A stretch of DNA of 41,722 bases, taken from JAICIG01 sp035532215 (GTDB taxonomy: Bacteria > Planctomycetota > Planctomycetia > Pirellulales > JAICIG01). Under the pieces are notes generated by a model. It saw nothing but the letters and a program-made list of their open reading frames with translations. It was not told the origin of the DNA and did not search any database. Positions within the stretch are counted from its first letter, which is position 1, and every line of letters starts with the position of its first letter. Below, piece by piece: positions 6,058 through 14,473 of the stretch. Location of the stretch: positions 1 through 41,722 of the forward strand of contig DATKRK010000420.1 in assembly GCA_035532215.1 (NCBI GenBank), given 5' to 3'. The translations under genes were made by a program, and so were the position numbers.

Positions 6058-8360
6058 ACCGCCACCGCAAATCGCCCGATCGCTCGCACGCCGATCGCTC
6101 GCAGCCTCTTCGCCCGGCGAATTCGTCTGGCGGTTCCGTTTCGCGCAGCGTGCTGCTGGCGGCCGTGGTTGCGTTGTTCGTTGCTCGGCCGCTGCTGCCC
6201 AGCGAAGGCCCCGTCACGGCAGAGGGCGAGGGCCTGCAATTCGTATTGTTGGCGCTCGTGCTGGCCTGTGCCTGGCTGTTGGTCGGACTCTGGCAAGACC
6301 ATTTGCGCGTGCGGATCGGTTGGGTCGACGCCGGCTGGCTGGCCCTCGTCGTTTGCCTGGCGCTGAGCGCCTTCGCCGCCAGCGAGCATCGCTCCGCCCG
6401 GCCTGCCATCAATGTGTTTTGGGAGTGGGTGGCGCTGGGGCTGGGCTTTTTTCTGACCCGGCAATTGATCGAAACCCAGCGCGAAGCCCGCGCGGCGGTC
6501 GCCGTGATGCTGGCCCTGGCCGCGACGCTGTCGGCTTACGGCTTGCACGAATACTTCGTTTCTAAGCCAGAGACGAAAAGGCAATATGAACAGAATCCCG
6601 AAAAAGTGCTGCGCGAGCTGGGGATTCCGGCCGAAAAAAACTCGCCGGCACGCATGCGCTTCGAAGATCGGCTGCGAAGCACCGAACCGATGGCCACCTT
6701 CGGCCTGGCCAACTCGCTGGCCGGCGTGCTGGCGCCCTGGTTTGTCGTCGCCGCTGGCTTGGCATTGTTTCCCAATCGACGCGACGCCGGGACCGATCGG
6801 CGAGTGCGGTTCTACCAGGCGGCGTTATTCTTGCTGGCCGGCTTGATGGCGGCTTGCCTGCTGCTGACCAAGAGCCGCAGCGCATGGATCGCCAGCGGCT
6901 TGGGTTTCGCTGGTCTCGCCGGCTGGGCCTTGCTGCAGGGCCGCTGGTTAAGTCGCCGAATGCTCTTCGCCGGCCTGGGGCTCTTCGCTTTGCTCGTCGC
7001 AGCGGCGGTTCTCGCCGGCGGCCTCGATCGCGAGGTGTTGACGGAAGCCGCGAAGTCGCTCGGCTACCGCTGGCAATATTGGCAGTCTTCGCTGGCGATG
7101 ATCGCCGACCATCCTCTCGCCGGCTGCGGGCCGGGCAACTTTCAGGACGAATACACGCGTTACAAGCTCCCCGATGCCAGCGAGGTCGTGGCCGATCCGC
7201 ACAATCTGCTGTTCGAAGTTTGGGCCACGGCCGGCACGCCCGCACTGCTGGCGTTTCTGGGCATTTTCGCCGGGGCCGCCTGCGATCTGTGGCGCTGGCG
7301 GACTTCCCGTCCGTCGCCGACACGGCCCTCGAATAGTAGGACGGACTTCCAGTCCGTCGCCGACCGAGTGACGGACCAGAGGTCCGTCCTACGGCAAGGC
7401 GTCGCGCCTGTCGAGCCGGAAGCGAGTCTACGTTGGATACTCGTCGGCGGCGCGCTCGCCGGTTTCGCGCTGGCCTACATCGTCGGCCTCTCGGCGACCG
7501 TTCCGCTCAGCGACAAAGCGTTCGCCGGCGGGCTGGCGGTCATGTCCGTCGCATTAGCGTTGCTCTATCCCTGGATTGATCGCGGCGTGCTGCCGGCGGG
7601 CTTGCCCCTGCTGGGCGCCGTCGTGCTGGCGGTGAACTTGCTGGCCGCCGGCGGAATCGGCTTTCCGGGCGTGGCCGGCTCGCTGTGGCTGTTGTTGGGG
7701 CTGGGTCTGAGCCTGGCCGGCGCCGATATCCCTCGCCGCTCGCTCTCGAAAGCCGGCTCGGCTTGCGCGGTTAGCGCCATGTTACTGGTGCTCGGAACGT
7801 TCGTTTGGGGCGACTATCTGCCCGTAATGAACGCCCGGCTGAGCTTGCTGCAAGCCGAGGCAAGCCAGATCAGCCTGGCCGAGCGGCAAGCAAAACTGAA
7901 AGCGGCGGCCGCCGCCGATCCGTTATGGGAAAAGCCGTGGCGCGAACTGGCCGCGCTCGAGTTCGGTCGCTGGCGGCGACAGAACGATCGCACGGCGCTT
8001 GAGCAATGGGAACAGGCGATCGAGGAGACGAACCGCCGGCGCCCGCATTCGGCCAAGCTCCGCGAGGAATCCGGCTACGGGTATCTGAAAGTCTACGAAC
8101 ACGACGGTCGCAAGACCGATCTGCAAAAAGCCATCGCCGGCTACGAACAAGCCGCCGAGCTTTATCCGAACCACGCCGAAACGCGCGGCAAGCTCGCCCT
8201 CGCGCTCGCCGCCGGCGGCCGCGAAAAGCGCGCCCGCGAACAAGCCGATTTGGCGCTCGAACTCGACCGCTCGACGCCGCACGCCGACCAAAAGCTTTCG
8301 CCCGAGTTGCGGGCCGACGTACAAACCATCGCCAGGGGGCCCGCGCGGGGCGCCGAATAG
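6054..8360 (+). CDS. O-antigen ligase/polymerase-like membrane protein with C-terminal TPRs
   Basis: 768 residues; the start ATG overlaps the previous stop (ATGA). The N-terminal two thirds hold many hydrophobic segments. The Wzy_C/WaaL-type loop is visible near residues 340-385 as WQYWQSSLAMIADHPLAGCG and NFQDEYTRY, then DPHNLLFEVWATAG. This family joins or polymerises lipid-linked glycans on the periplasmic side. The region from about residue 605 to the end is soluble and TPR-like (AAADPLWEKPWRELAALEF, YEQAAELYPNHAETR). Residues ~427-447 are encoded by an inverted pair of GTAG hairpins (RTDFQSVADRVTDQ...), which lies between membrane segments and is probably a tolerated insertion. It ends the operon with DUF4416 and the phosphoglycosyl transferase. 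Confidence 0.85.
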   Translation: MNRHRKSPDRSHADRSQPLRPANSSGGSVSRSVLLAAVVALFVARPLLPSEGPVTAEGEGLQFVLLALVLACAWLLVGLWQDHLRVRIGWVDAGWLALVVCLALSAFAASEHRSARPAINVFWEWVALGLGFFLTRQLIETQREARAAVAVMLALAATLSAYGLHEYFVSKPETKRQYEQNPEKVLRELGIPAEKNSPARMRFEDRLRSTEPMATFGLANSLAGVLAPWFVVAAGLALFPNRRDAGTDRRVRFYQAALFLLAGLMAACLLLTKSRSAWIASGLGFAGLAGWALLQGRWLSRRMLFAGLGLFALLVAAAVLAGGLDREVLTEAAKSLGYRWQYWQSSLAMIADHPLAGCGPGNFQDEYTRYKLPDASEVVADPHNLLFEVWATAGTPALLAFLGIFAGAACDLWRWRTSRPSPTRPSNSRTDFQSVADRVTDQRSVLRQGVAPVEPEASLRWILVGGALAGFALAYIVGLSATVPLSDKAFAGGLAVMSVALALLYPWIDRGVLPAGLPLLGAVVLAVNLLAAGGIGFPGVAGSLWLLLGLGLSLAGADIPRRSLSKAGSACAVSAMLLVLGTFVWGDYLPVMNARLSLLQAEASQISLAERQAKLKAAAAADPLWEKPWRELAALEFGRWRRQNDRTALEQWEQAIEETNRRRPHSAKLREESGYGYLKVYEHDGRKTDLQKAIAGYEQAAELYPNHAETRGKLALALAAGGREKRAREQADLALELDRSTPHADQKLSPELRADVQTIARGPARGAE
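7336..7392. repeat. Inverted pair of GTAG-headed hairpins inside the O-antigen ligase gene
   Basis: The left copy (7336-7358) is GTAG, stem GACGGACT, loop TCC, stem AGTCCGTC. The right copy (7370-7392) is the reverse arrangement, stem GACGGACC, loop AGA, stem GGTCCGTC, ending CTAC. The pair is translated in frame and no stop codon is created because GTAG is split as aGT-AGg. Confidence 0.9.
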
Positions 8361-8460
8361 CCATTTTGCAAACTTCGCCCGGTCCTCATAGAATTGCAGT
8401 TGCCTCCGCAGTCGGCGGCGGGCGAATCGAGAATCATCGTACTCTGGATGCCTTCCGGTC

Positions 8461-9681
8461 ATGAAAACAAACGGGACCATTGCGGCCATCGTTATTCTGG
8501 GAATCGTCGCGACGGCGGCCGTCTCCTTAGCCCAGTTCGAAGTTCCCTGGGGCGAACTGCTGGCTTCGCCGAACCTGGAAAGCGCGGGCGAACTGCCCGA
8601 CGAACCCACGGCGACCGTCGTCGATAAAGCCCTGGAACGCGAACAGTCGCACGTCGGCGGCAAGCCGCAAGCGGTCGCCGAAGAAACCGAGTTCGACTTC
8701 GGCTTTTTGCCCAACAAGAGCAGCGAGAACGAACACGCTTTTATCGTGAAGAATACCGGCACGGCGCCCCTGCGGTTGATCCAGGCCGACGTGAGTTGCA
8801 GCAAATGCACCTTTGCCACGCTTCCGGCCGACGACATTCCGCCCGGCGGCAGCGATCGAGTCTTGGTGCGGTGGAACATCAATATCGAGCAAGACGTCTT
8901 CCGCCAACACGTCGACGTTCACACCAACGACCGCGAGCACCCCGTGCTGCGATTCGTGGTCTTCGGCCGGATCGTGCGGCCGTTCGAAATCAAGCCGGCT
9001 GAAATCGCGCTGAGCAGCATCCAGACGGGCGAAAGCGCCGAAGCCAGCGTGCAGATGCTCTCGTATTTTTCCGAGGGGCTCGAAGTCGTCGAACATCATT
9101 TCACGAACGCCGAAACGGCCCAGTATTTCGACGCCCAATTCTCGCCGCTGCCGGCGGATCAATTGGCCGGCGGCATCAAGAGCGGAGTCGAACTGAAGGT
9201 CGCGGTCAAACCCGGCTTGCCTTTAGGATCGTTTAAGCAGAGAATCCGCCTCAAGACCAACCTGAAAGACGATCCCGAGCACGAGATTCCGATCACGGGA
9301 ACCGTCGTCGGGCCGGTCTCGATCATCGGAACCGGCTGGAATTCGCAATACGGCGTGCTGGTCGTCGGCCACGTGAACCGCAACGAAGGCGCCACGCGAA
9401 AGATATTGTTGTGGATCCGCGGCAAACAATACAAGGGTCTCGAACTCAAGCCGCCCAAGGTCACGCCCAAAGAAATGCACGTGACCTATGGAAAAATCAG
9501 CGAATTGAACGAGGGCTCGGTCATCATGGTCCCGCTCACCATTGAAATTCCCAAGGACGCGCCTTCCATGAACCACATGGGCAGCGGTCAAGGCAAATGG
9601 GGCGAAATCACGATTTCTTCGAACAACGCCGACTTGCCCCCCGTGAAGATCATGGTGCAATTCGCCGTGATCGAAGGTTGA
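8461..9681 (+). CDS. DUF1573-containing secreted protein
   Basis: 406 residues. An N-terminal hydrophobic stretch (IAAIVILGIVATAAVSLA) is a signal peptide or anchor. Residues ~77-165 fit DUF1573, an immunoglobulin-like fold: FDFGFLPNKSSENEHAFIVKN, then TAPLRLIQADVSCSKCTF, then PPGGSDRVLVRW. The rest has further beta-rich repeats (LSSIQTGESAEASVQM; ITGTVVGPVSIIG) that suggest two or three more Ig-like domains. Probably periplasmic or surface-associated. The haem lipoprotein gene follows 122 bp downstream on the same strand, so the two may be co-expressed. A few other DUF1573 proteins carry paired cysteines like the CSKC here; their role is unknown. Confidence 0.85.
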   Translation: MKTNGTIAAIVILGIVATAAVSLAQFEVPWGELLASPNLESAGELPDEPTATVVDKALEREQSHVGGKPQAVAEETEFDFGFLPNKSSENEHAFIVKNTGTAPLRLIQADVSCSKCTFATLPADDIPPGGSDRVLVRWNINIEQDVFRQHVDVHTNDREHPVLRFVVFGRIVRPFEIKPAEIALSSIQTGESAEASVQMLSYFSEGLEVVEHHFTNAETAQYFDAQFSPLPADQLAGGIKSGVELKVAVKPGLPLGSFKQRIRLKTNLKDDPEHEIPITGTVVGPVSIIGTGWNSQYGVLVVGHVNRNEGATRKILLWIRGKQYKGLELKPPKVTPKEMHVTYGKISELNEGSVIMVPLTIEIPKDAPSMNHMGSGQGKWGEITISSNNADLPPVKIMVQFAVIEG

Positions 9682-9803
9682 GCGAGCGGGATAGCAACCG
9701 AGAGCGCGGCGACAGCGATTTGCAGATTACGGCCGTGCAGAGCGCGAACCTATTGAGGATTTCCGATTCCGATCGAAGGAACGCAACGGAGACGTAGGAA
9801 TTC

Positions 9804-11648
9804 ATGTCGAAGCCGGCGCTGGTCTCGCTTCCCCTGTTGGCCTTGCTGTTTGCAGCCTTTCTAGGCTGCCCCTCCCCCGTCGCTCAACCGCCCGCCGCGA
9901 AACAAGACGGCCCAAAGCAACCTCCCGAGCCCGAGAATCCGCCGGCAACGGCCGACGCCAATACAGAGGCTGCAACGTCGGCGGCGGTTGAAAACGCGGC
10001 GCCCGGCGAACCCGCCGGCGATGAATCGGCTGCCGCGGCGCCGTCGCCCGACAGAGAGGCGCCGGCGGAAGAAATGCCTGCCGAGGAATCGACCGCGACA
10101 GACAAGTCTAAAGCCCCCGGAGCGCGAGGGCCCGCTCTTGCCGAACCTGTGCTCGCCGACGAAGCCCCGGCCAAAGGGGCCAAGCCGGCGCCCGGCGAGC
10201 CCGCGGCTGCGGACTCGAAGGCGAAGCCAGCCGGCGCGCAGAACCAGGCTCAATTCGTCGAAGGCGAGCGACAGAGCGAAACTCCGCTGCTGGCGGACCG
10301 CGAGCTTTTCGTCGGCTGGGAAAAGCCCAAGGCGGCCATCGTGATCACCGGAGGGCAGGCAGGCTATATCGAACCCTGCGGCTGCGCGGGGCTGGAAAAC
10401 CAAATGGGCGGACTGCGCCGCCGGCATACGTTTCTCAAATCGCTCGCGGCGCGCGGCTGGCCCGTGGCGGCCTTCGATAACGGCGGGCTGATTCGCCGCT
10501 TCGGGCAACAAGCCGAAATCAAGTTCGACCGGGCGGTGGAAGGGCTGAAGATCATGGGCTACTCGGCCATCGGCTTCGGCGTCGACGATTTGAAGCTGCC
10601 CGCCGGCGCCGTGGCCTCCAGCGTGGCCAACGTCGACGCCTTCGTCTCGGCCAACGTCGGCCTGTTCGACGATCCGGGCGCGGAAGGCGCCTTTACGCCG
10701 CAGTTCCGCCTGATCGAAGTCGGCGGCCTGAAGATCGGCGTAACCGCGGTCCTGGGCGACAAGTATCGAAAGCAGATCAACAACGGCGATCTCAAGTTCC
10801 TCAAGGCCAAGGACGCCTTGGTAAGCGTGGCCAAGAAACTCGAAGGGGCCGAATGCGACTACCTCGTACTCTTGGCCTACGCTTCGCTGGAAGAAACCGA
10901 GAGGTTGGCCGAAGAGTTCCCCGTCTTCGATGCCGTCGTCACCGCCGGCGGCGCCGATGAACCGCCTTACGAACCGGCGATGGCCAAAGGCAGCAAGAGC
11001 CTGCTGATCGAAGTCGGCCACAAGGGGATGTATGCGATCGTGCTCGGGCTGTACGACGACGAACAGACGCCCGTGCGCTATCAGCGCGTGCCGCTCGATA
11101 GTCGTTTCAAGGATTCGCCCGAAATGGACGCGCTGATGGTCGATTATCAAGACCAGCTCAAGCAGCTCGGCTGGGAAGGGCTGGGGCTGAAGCCGGCCAA
11201 CCATCCGCGCGGCAAGTTCGCCGGCTCGAAGGCCTGCGCCGAGTGTCATGAGGCCGAGTACAAGGTCTGGCTCGACACGCCGCACGCCCACGCCACCGAG
11301 ACGCTGGCCAAGGTCAAGCCGCCCCGGCAGTTCGATCCCGAGTGCATCAGTTGCCACGCCGTCGGCTGGAACCCGCAGGAATTCTTCCCTTATAAAAGCG
11401 GTTATGAAAGCCTGAAGAAAACGCCGCTCTTAGCCGACAACGGCTGCGAGAACTGCCACGGCCCCGGCGCCGACCACGTCGCGGCCGAAAAGGGGCAGGA
11501 CGAAGAGCCGCAAACTCGCTTCCGCGCCGCCATGGAGCTGTCGGTCGCCGACGAGAAAGAAGCCTCGCACGCCTGCATGGAGTGCCACGACATCGACAAC
11601 AGCCAGAAATTCAACTTCAAGGAGTATTGGCCGAAGGTGGCCCATTAG
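9804..11648 (+). CDS. Lipoprotein with 5'-nucleotidase-like and cytochrome c554-like (4 haem) domains
   Basis: 614 residues. The signal peptide ends in a lipobox (FAAFLGC, cysteine near residue 22). Residues ~25-155 are a Pro/Ala/Glu-rich linker. Residues ~170-460 resemble the metallophosphatase/5'-nucleotidase fold as seen in planctomycete fusions, starting with IVITGGQAGYIEPCGCAG and QMGGLRRR, though I cannot identify all metal ligands. The C-terminal part has four CxxCH c-type haem sites at about 478 (CAECH), 514 (CISCH), 548 (CENCH) and 591 (CMECH), in a cytochrome c554-like arrangement (FAGSKACAECH...). Likely an outer-face electron-transfer or redox-linked hydrolase lipoprotein. A good AGGA lies 5 bases before the ATG. 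It is preceded by the DUF1573 gene. Confidence 0.85.
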   Translation: MSKPALVSLPLLALLFAAFLGCPSPVAQPPAAKQDGPKQPPEPENPPATADANTEAATSAAVENAAPGEPAGDESAAAAPSPDREAPAEEMPAEESTATDKSKAPGARGPALAEPVLADEAPAKGAKPAPGEPAAADSKAKPAGAQNQAQFVEGERQSETPLLADRELFVGWEKPKAAIVITGGQAGYIEPCGCAGLENQMGGLRRRHTFLKSLAARGWPVAAFDNGGLIRRFGQQAEIKFDRAVEGLKIMGYSAIGFGVDDLKLPAGAVASSVANVDAFVSANVGLFDDPGAEGAFTPQFRLIEVGGLKIGVTAVLGDKYRKQINNGDLKFLKAKDALVSVAKKLEGAECDYLVLLAYASLEETERLAEEFPVFDAVVTAGGADEPPYEPAMAKGSKSLLIEVGHKGMYAIVLGLYDDEQTPVRYQRVPLDSRFKDSPEMDALMVDYQDQLKQLGWEGLGLKPANHPRGKFAGSKACAECHEAEYKVWLDTPHAHATETLAKVKPPRQFDPECISCHAVGWNPQEFFPYKSGYESLKKTPLLADNGCENCHGPGADHVAAEKGQDEEPQTRFRAAMELSVADEKEASHACMECHDIDNSQKFNFKEYWPKVAH

Positions 11649-11676
11649 GGCCGTTATCGTAGCATCGCAGAAAGAG

Positions 11677-11746
11677 AACCACGGATTACACGGATAACAC
11701 GGATTTTTAAGAGTTTTTATCCGTGTCATCCGTGAAATCCGTGGTT
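11677..11746. repeat. 9-nt-unit palindrome (28-nt arms)
   Basis: The left arm (11677-11704) has AACC plus three nnCACGGAT-type units; the right arm (11719-11746) is its near-complement with a 14-nt loop. It sits 31 bp upstream of the GxxExxY start and could fold as a long RNA hairpin in its leader. Confidence 0.9.
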
Positions 11747-11777
11747 GAATCCAGGGCACAATCGCGGGTATTGGACG

Positions 11778-12152
11778 ATGGACCAGGGGCTGATTCACAA
11801 GGAATTAAGCGAATCGATCATCGGCGCAGCGATGGCGGTGCTCAATGAACTGAAGCCGGGACTGGACGAAAAGCTTTATGAGCGAGCCCTCGTCATCGAA
11901 CTCGGCAAGCGCGGCCATCGGGTGGAACAGCAACAGGAATTCCCGGTCTACTACGACGGCCAGAAGATCGGCGCCCTGATCCCTGATCTCATCGTGGACG
12001 AGTTGGTCGTCTGCGATCCGAAGGTCGTCACCACATTCAACGAGGCTCACGCGGCGCAAATGCTCGGCTATTTGAGCATTACTGGCCTCAAGCTCGCTCT
12101 GCTCTTGAACTTCAAGAACTCCAAATTGGAGTGGAAACGCATCGTCCGATGA
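11778..12152 (+). CDS. GxxExxY family protein
   Basis: 124 residues from ATG 11778 (an in-frame TTG at 11745 lies inside the palindrome and is less likely). It follows the GxxExxY family closely: LIHKELSESIIGAAMAVLNEL, then G-L-D-E-K-L-Y at the naming motif, YERALVIELGKRG, PVYYDGQKIG, PDLIVDELVVCDPK, and the C-terminal AQMLGYLSITGLKLALLLNF. The fold is thought to be PD-(D/E)XK nuclease-like, which fits the E...PDL...E pattern, but the function is unknown. The gene stands between 9-nt-unit inverted repeats on both sides, suggesting the gene and repeats travel together. Confidence 0.9.
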   Translation: MDQGLIHKELSESIIGAAMAVLNELKPGLDEKLYERALVIELGKRGHRVEQQQEFPVYYDGQKIGALIPDLIVDELVVCDPKVVTTFNEAHAAQMLGYLSITGLKLALLLNFKNSKLEWKRIVR

Positions 12153-12173
12153 CCTCCGCGGTTGATGGAAACC

Positions 12174-12380
12174 ACGGATGACGGTTGATAAGAACCACGG
12201 ATGACACGGATATCACGGATGGAAGAGGGGGGAAATAAGCGAAGATCGGAGAAGGGAATTGTCAGCGAGCCAGTTGCGGCATGCCGACCTCTCTCCAAAT
12301 CTATTTCTCAATCCCCTTAGGCTGCTATCCAGCTTCGAATCGTCTCTTCATCCGTGTCATCCGTGCCATCCGTGGTTAAT
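12174..12380. repeat. 9-nt-unit repeats downstream of GxxExxY gene
   Basis: Forward units at 12174-12184 and about 12192-12221, and the reverse set at about 12353-12379, form a widely spaced inverted pair. The ~130 bp between has lower GC than the neighbouring genes. The remaining gap up to 12583 shows no gene that I can support. Confidence 0.8.
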
Positions 12381-12583
12381 TAAAAGAACTGTTACGACGC
12401 GTTTTCCAGCATACGCCTGCCGTTGCCGCCGGCGGCCGAAATCTCTAAAATCCCGCCCTCTCCGTCGCCCAGCGGCTGCAACGTGCGTCGGCCGCGTTCC
12501 TCATGCAAATCAAACTTGCTTCGGCGGCGGGATTGAATACGATTGCTTGGAACTCGCCTCGCCCTGGCTGATACTTCACTGCC

Positions 12584-14473
12584 GTGCCCCCCTGCCCTGC
12601 CCCGCCGTCCAGCTTGTCGCGGCCCGATGACGTCGGACCGTCGAACGCCGTGCTGATCCGGCGGCTGTTCGGGCTGGCTTGGCATTACCACGGCCGCTGC
12701 GTCTGGGTGCTGGCGCAGCAAATGCTGCTGGTGGTGCTCGCGCTGGCCGGATTGAGCCTGACCGGGCTGGGGATCGACGTGATGCGGCATCGCCTGGCGC
12801 CCGAGAGCGTCACGCCGCGCTGGCCGTTCGGATTCGAGCCGCCCACCGATTGGGGGCCGCTGGCCGTGACGGCCCTGATTGCCGGGGCGATTCTGGCCGT
12901 GGCTTTGGTTCACGCCTCGCTGCGCTATGTGGCCTCGATGTCGGCCGGGCGGCTGGTGCAGGACATCGTGGTCGATTTGCGCTCGCAGGTCTACGACAAA
13001 CTGCAACGGCTCAGCTTCCGCTTCTTCGACGAAAACCGCAGCGGTTCGATCATCAATCGCGTGGCGGGCGACGTGCAGGCCGTGCGCTCGTTCGTCGACG
13101 GCGTGGTGATCCAGGTGCTGTCGGTGCTGCTCTCGCTGACGGTCTACCTGTACTACATGCTGCAGGTTCACGTGCCGCTCACGCTGGCTTGCCTGGCTAC
13201 CACTCCCCTGCTCTGGCTCGGCGCCGTGCTGTTTTCGCGCAAGGTGCGGCCGGCCTACAAGCACAATAGCGAACTGACCGACGAGATGGTGCTCAGGCTT
13301 ACCGAAAACGTGCAAGGCGCCCAGGTCGTCAAGGGTTTTGCCCGCGAGGCCGACCAGATCGCCCGCTTCGAAGAGGCCAACCGCGCGATCAAGGACCAGA
13401 AAGAAGAAATCTTCTGGCAGATCAGCCTGTTCCAGCCGGCGATGGGCTTTCTGACGCAGATCAACATGATCGTACTCTTGGCCTACGGCGGCTACCTGGT
13501 GATCGAAGGCGAGTTGCGGCTGGGCGAGGGCCTGTTCGTGTTCGCCAATTTGCTGCAACAGTTCGCCAATCAGGTGGGCCAGGTCACGAACATCGCCAAC
13601 AGCATTCAGGCCAGCCTGACCGGCGCCGAGCGCGTATTCGAGGTGCTCGACGCGCCGATCCAAATCGCCAGCCGCCCCGGCGCCGTACCGTTGGCCAAGG
13701 CCCGCGGCGAAATCCGCTTCGAGAACGTCAGCTTCGGCTATCAGGCCGGCGAAGCGGTGCTGGAGGAGATCGACTTCGCCATTGGCGCCGGGCAGTGCGT
13801 GGCGATCGTCGGCGCGACGGGCGCCGGCAAGAGTACGCTGTTGAGCCTCGTGCCACGGTTTTACGATCCGGCCGCCGGCCGCGTGCTGATCGACGGCCGC
13901 GACGCCCGCGACTTGGTGCTCGACGACTTGCGCCGCAGCGTCGGGTTGGTGTTTCAGGAAAGCTTTTTATTCAGCAACACCGTGGCCGCCAACATCGCCT
14001 TCGGGCAGCCGGGCGCCACGCGCGAACAGATCGAGCGGGCAGCCAAGATCGCCTCGGCCCACGAATTCATCACCGCCCTGCCCCACGGCTACGACACGAT
14101 TGTCGGCGAATACGGCTCGAACCTCTCGGGCGGCCAGCGGCAGCGGCTGGCCATCGCCCGGGCGCTGTTGCTCGACCCGGCGATTCTGATCCTCGACGAC
14201 GCCACGGCGGCCATCGACCCCAGCACCGAGCACGAGATTCTTGCCGCGATGGAGCAAGCCATGCGCGGCCGCACGACGCTGGTCACCGCTCACCGCATGA
14301 GCACGTTGCGCCGCGCCGACCTGGTCGTCGTGCTCGACCGCGGGCGGATCGTGCAACTCGGCACGCACGACGAGTTGATGCGGGAGCAAGGCCACTACTG
14401 CGAAGCCGCCCGGCTGCAAATCGTCGACGACGAATCGCCCGCGGCAGCCGCCGCGTCGGGGGCCGCCGCATGA
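12584..14473 (+). CDS. ABC exporter half-transporter, degenerate catalytic site
   Basis: 629 residues from GTG 12584 (TTG 12614 is an alternative). The N-terminal ~340 residues form the six-helix exporter membrane domain (FFDENRSGSIINRVAGDV is the usual first cytoplasmic loop). The nucleotide-binding domain has Walker A GATGAGKST near 410, Q-loop VFQESFLFS, signature LSGGQRQRLAIARAL near 514 and Walker B ILILDDATAAID near 534. The residue after the Walker B aspartate is Asp, not the catalytic Glu, so this subunit's own ATP site should be weak or inactive, as in heterodimeric exporters. The stop overlaps the start of the partner gene (ATGA). Substrate unknown; lipids, glycans or drugs are all possible. 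Confidence 0.93.
   Translation: MPPCPAPPSSLSRPDDVGPSNAVLIRRLFGLAWHYHGRCVWVLAQQMLLVVLALAGLSLTGLGIDVMRHRLAPESVTPRWPFGFEPPTDWGPLAVTALIAGAILAVALVHASLRYVASMSAGRLVQDIVVDLRSQVYDKLQRLSFRFFDENRSGSIINRVAGDVQAVRSFVDGVVIQVLSVLLSLTVYLYYMLQVHVPLTLACLATTPLLWLGAVLFSRKVRPAYKHNSELTDEMVLRLTENVQGAQVVKGFAREADQIARFEEANRAIKDQKEEIFWQISLFQPAMGFLTQINMIVLLAYGGYLVIEGELRLGEGLFVFANLLQQFANQVGQVTNIANSIQASLTGAERVFEVLDAPIQIASRPGAVPLAKARGEIRFENVSFGYQAGEAVLEEIDFAIGAGQCVAIVGATGAGKSTLLSLVPRFYDPAAGRVLIDGRDARDLVLDDLRRSVGLVFQESFLFSNTVAANIAFGQPGATREQIERAAKIASAHEFITALPHGYDTIVGEYGSNLSGGQRQRLAIARALLLDPAILILDDATAAIDPSTEHEILAAMEQAMRGRTTLVTAHRMSTLRRADLVVVLDRGRIVQLGTHDELMREQGHYCEAARLQIVDDESPAAAAASGAAA

Noticed and set aside
9861..11357. 498-residue open frame antisense to the haem lipoprotein gene
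   Set aside because: Shadow of the real gene; Arg/Gly-rich without motifs.
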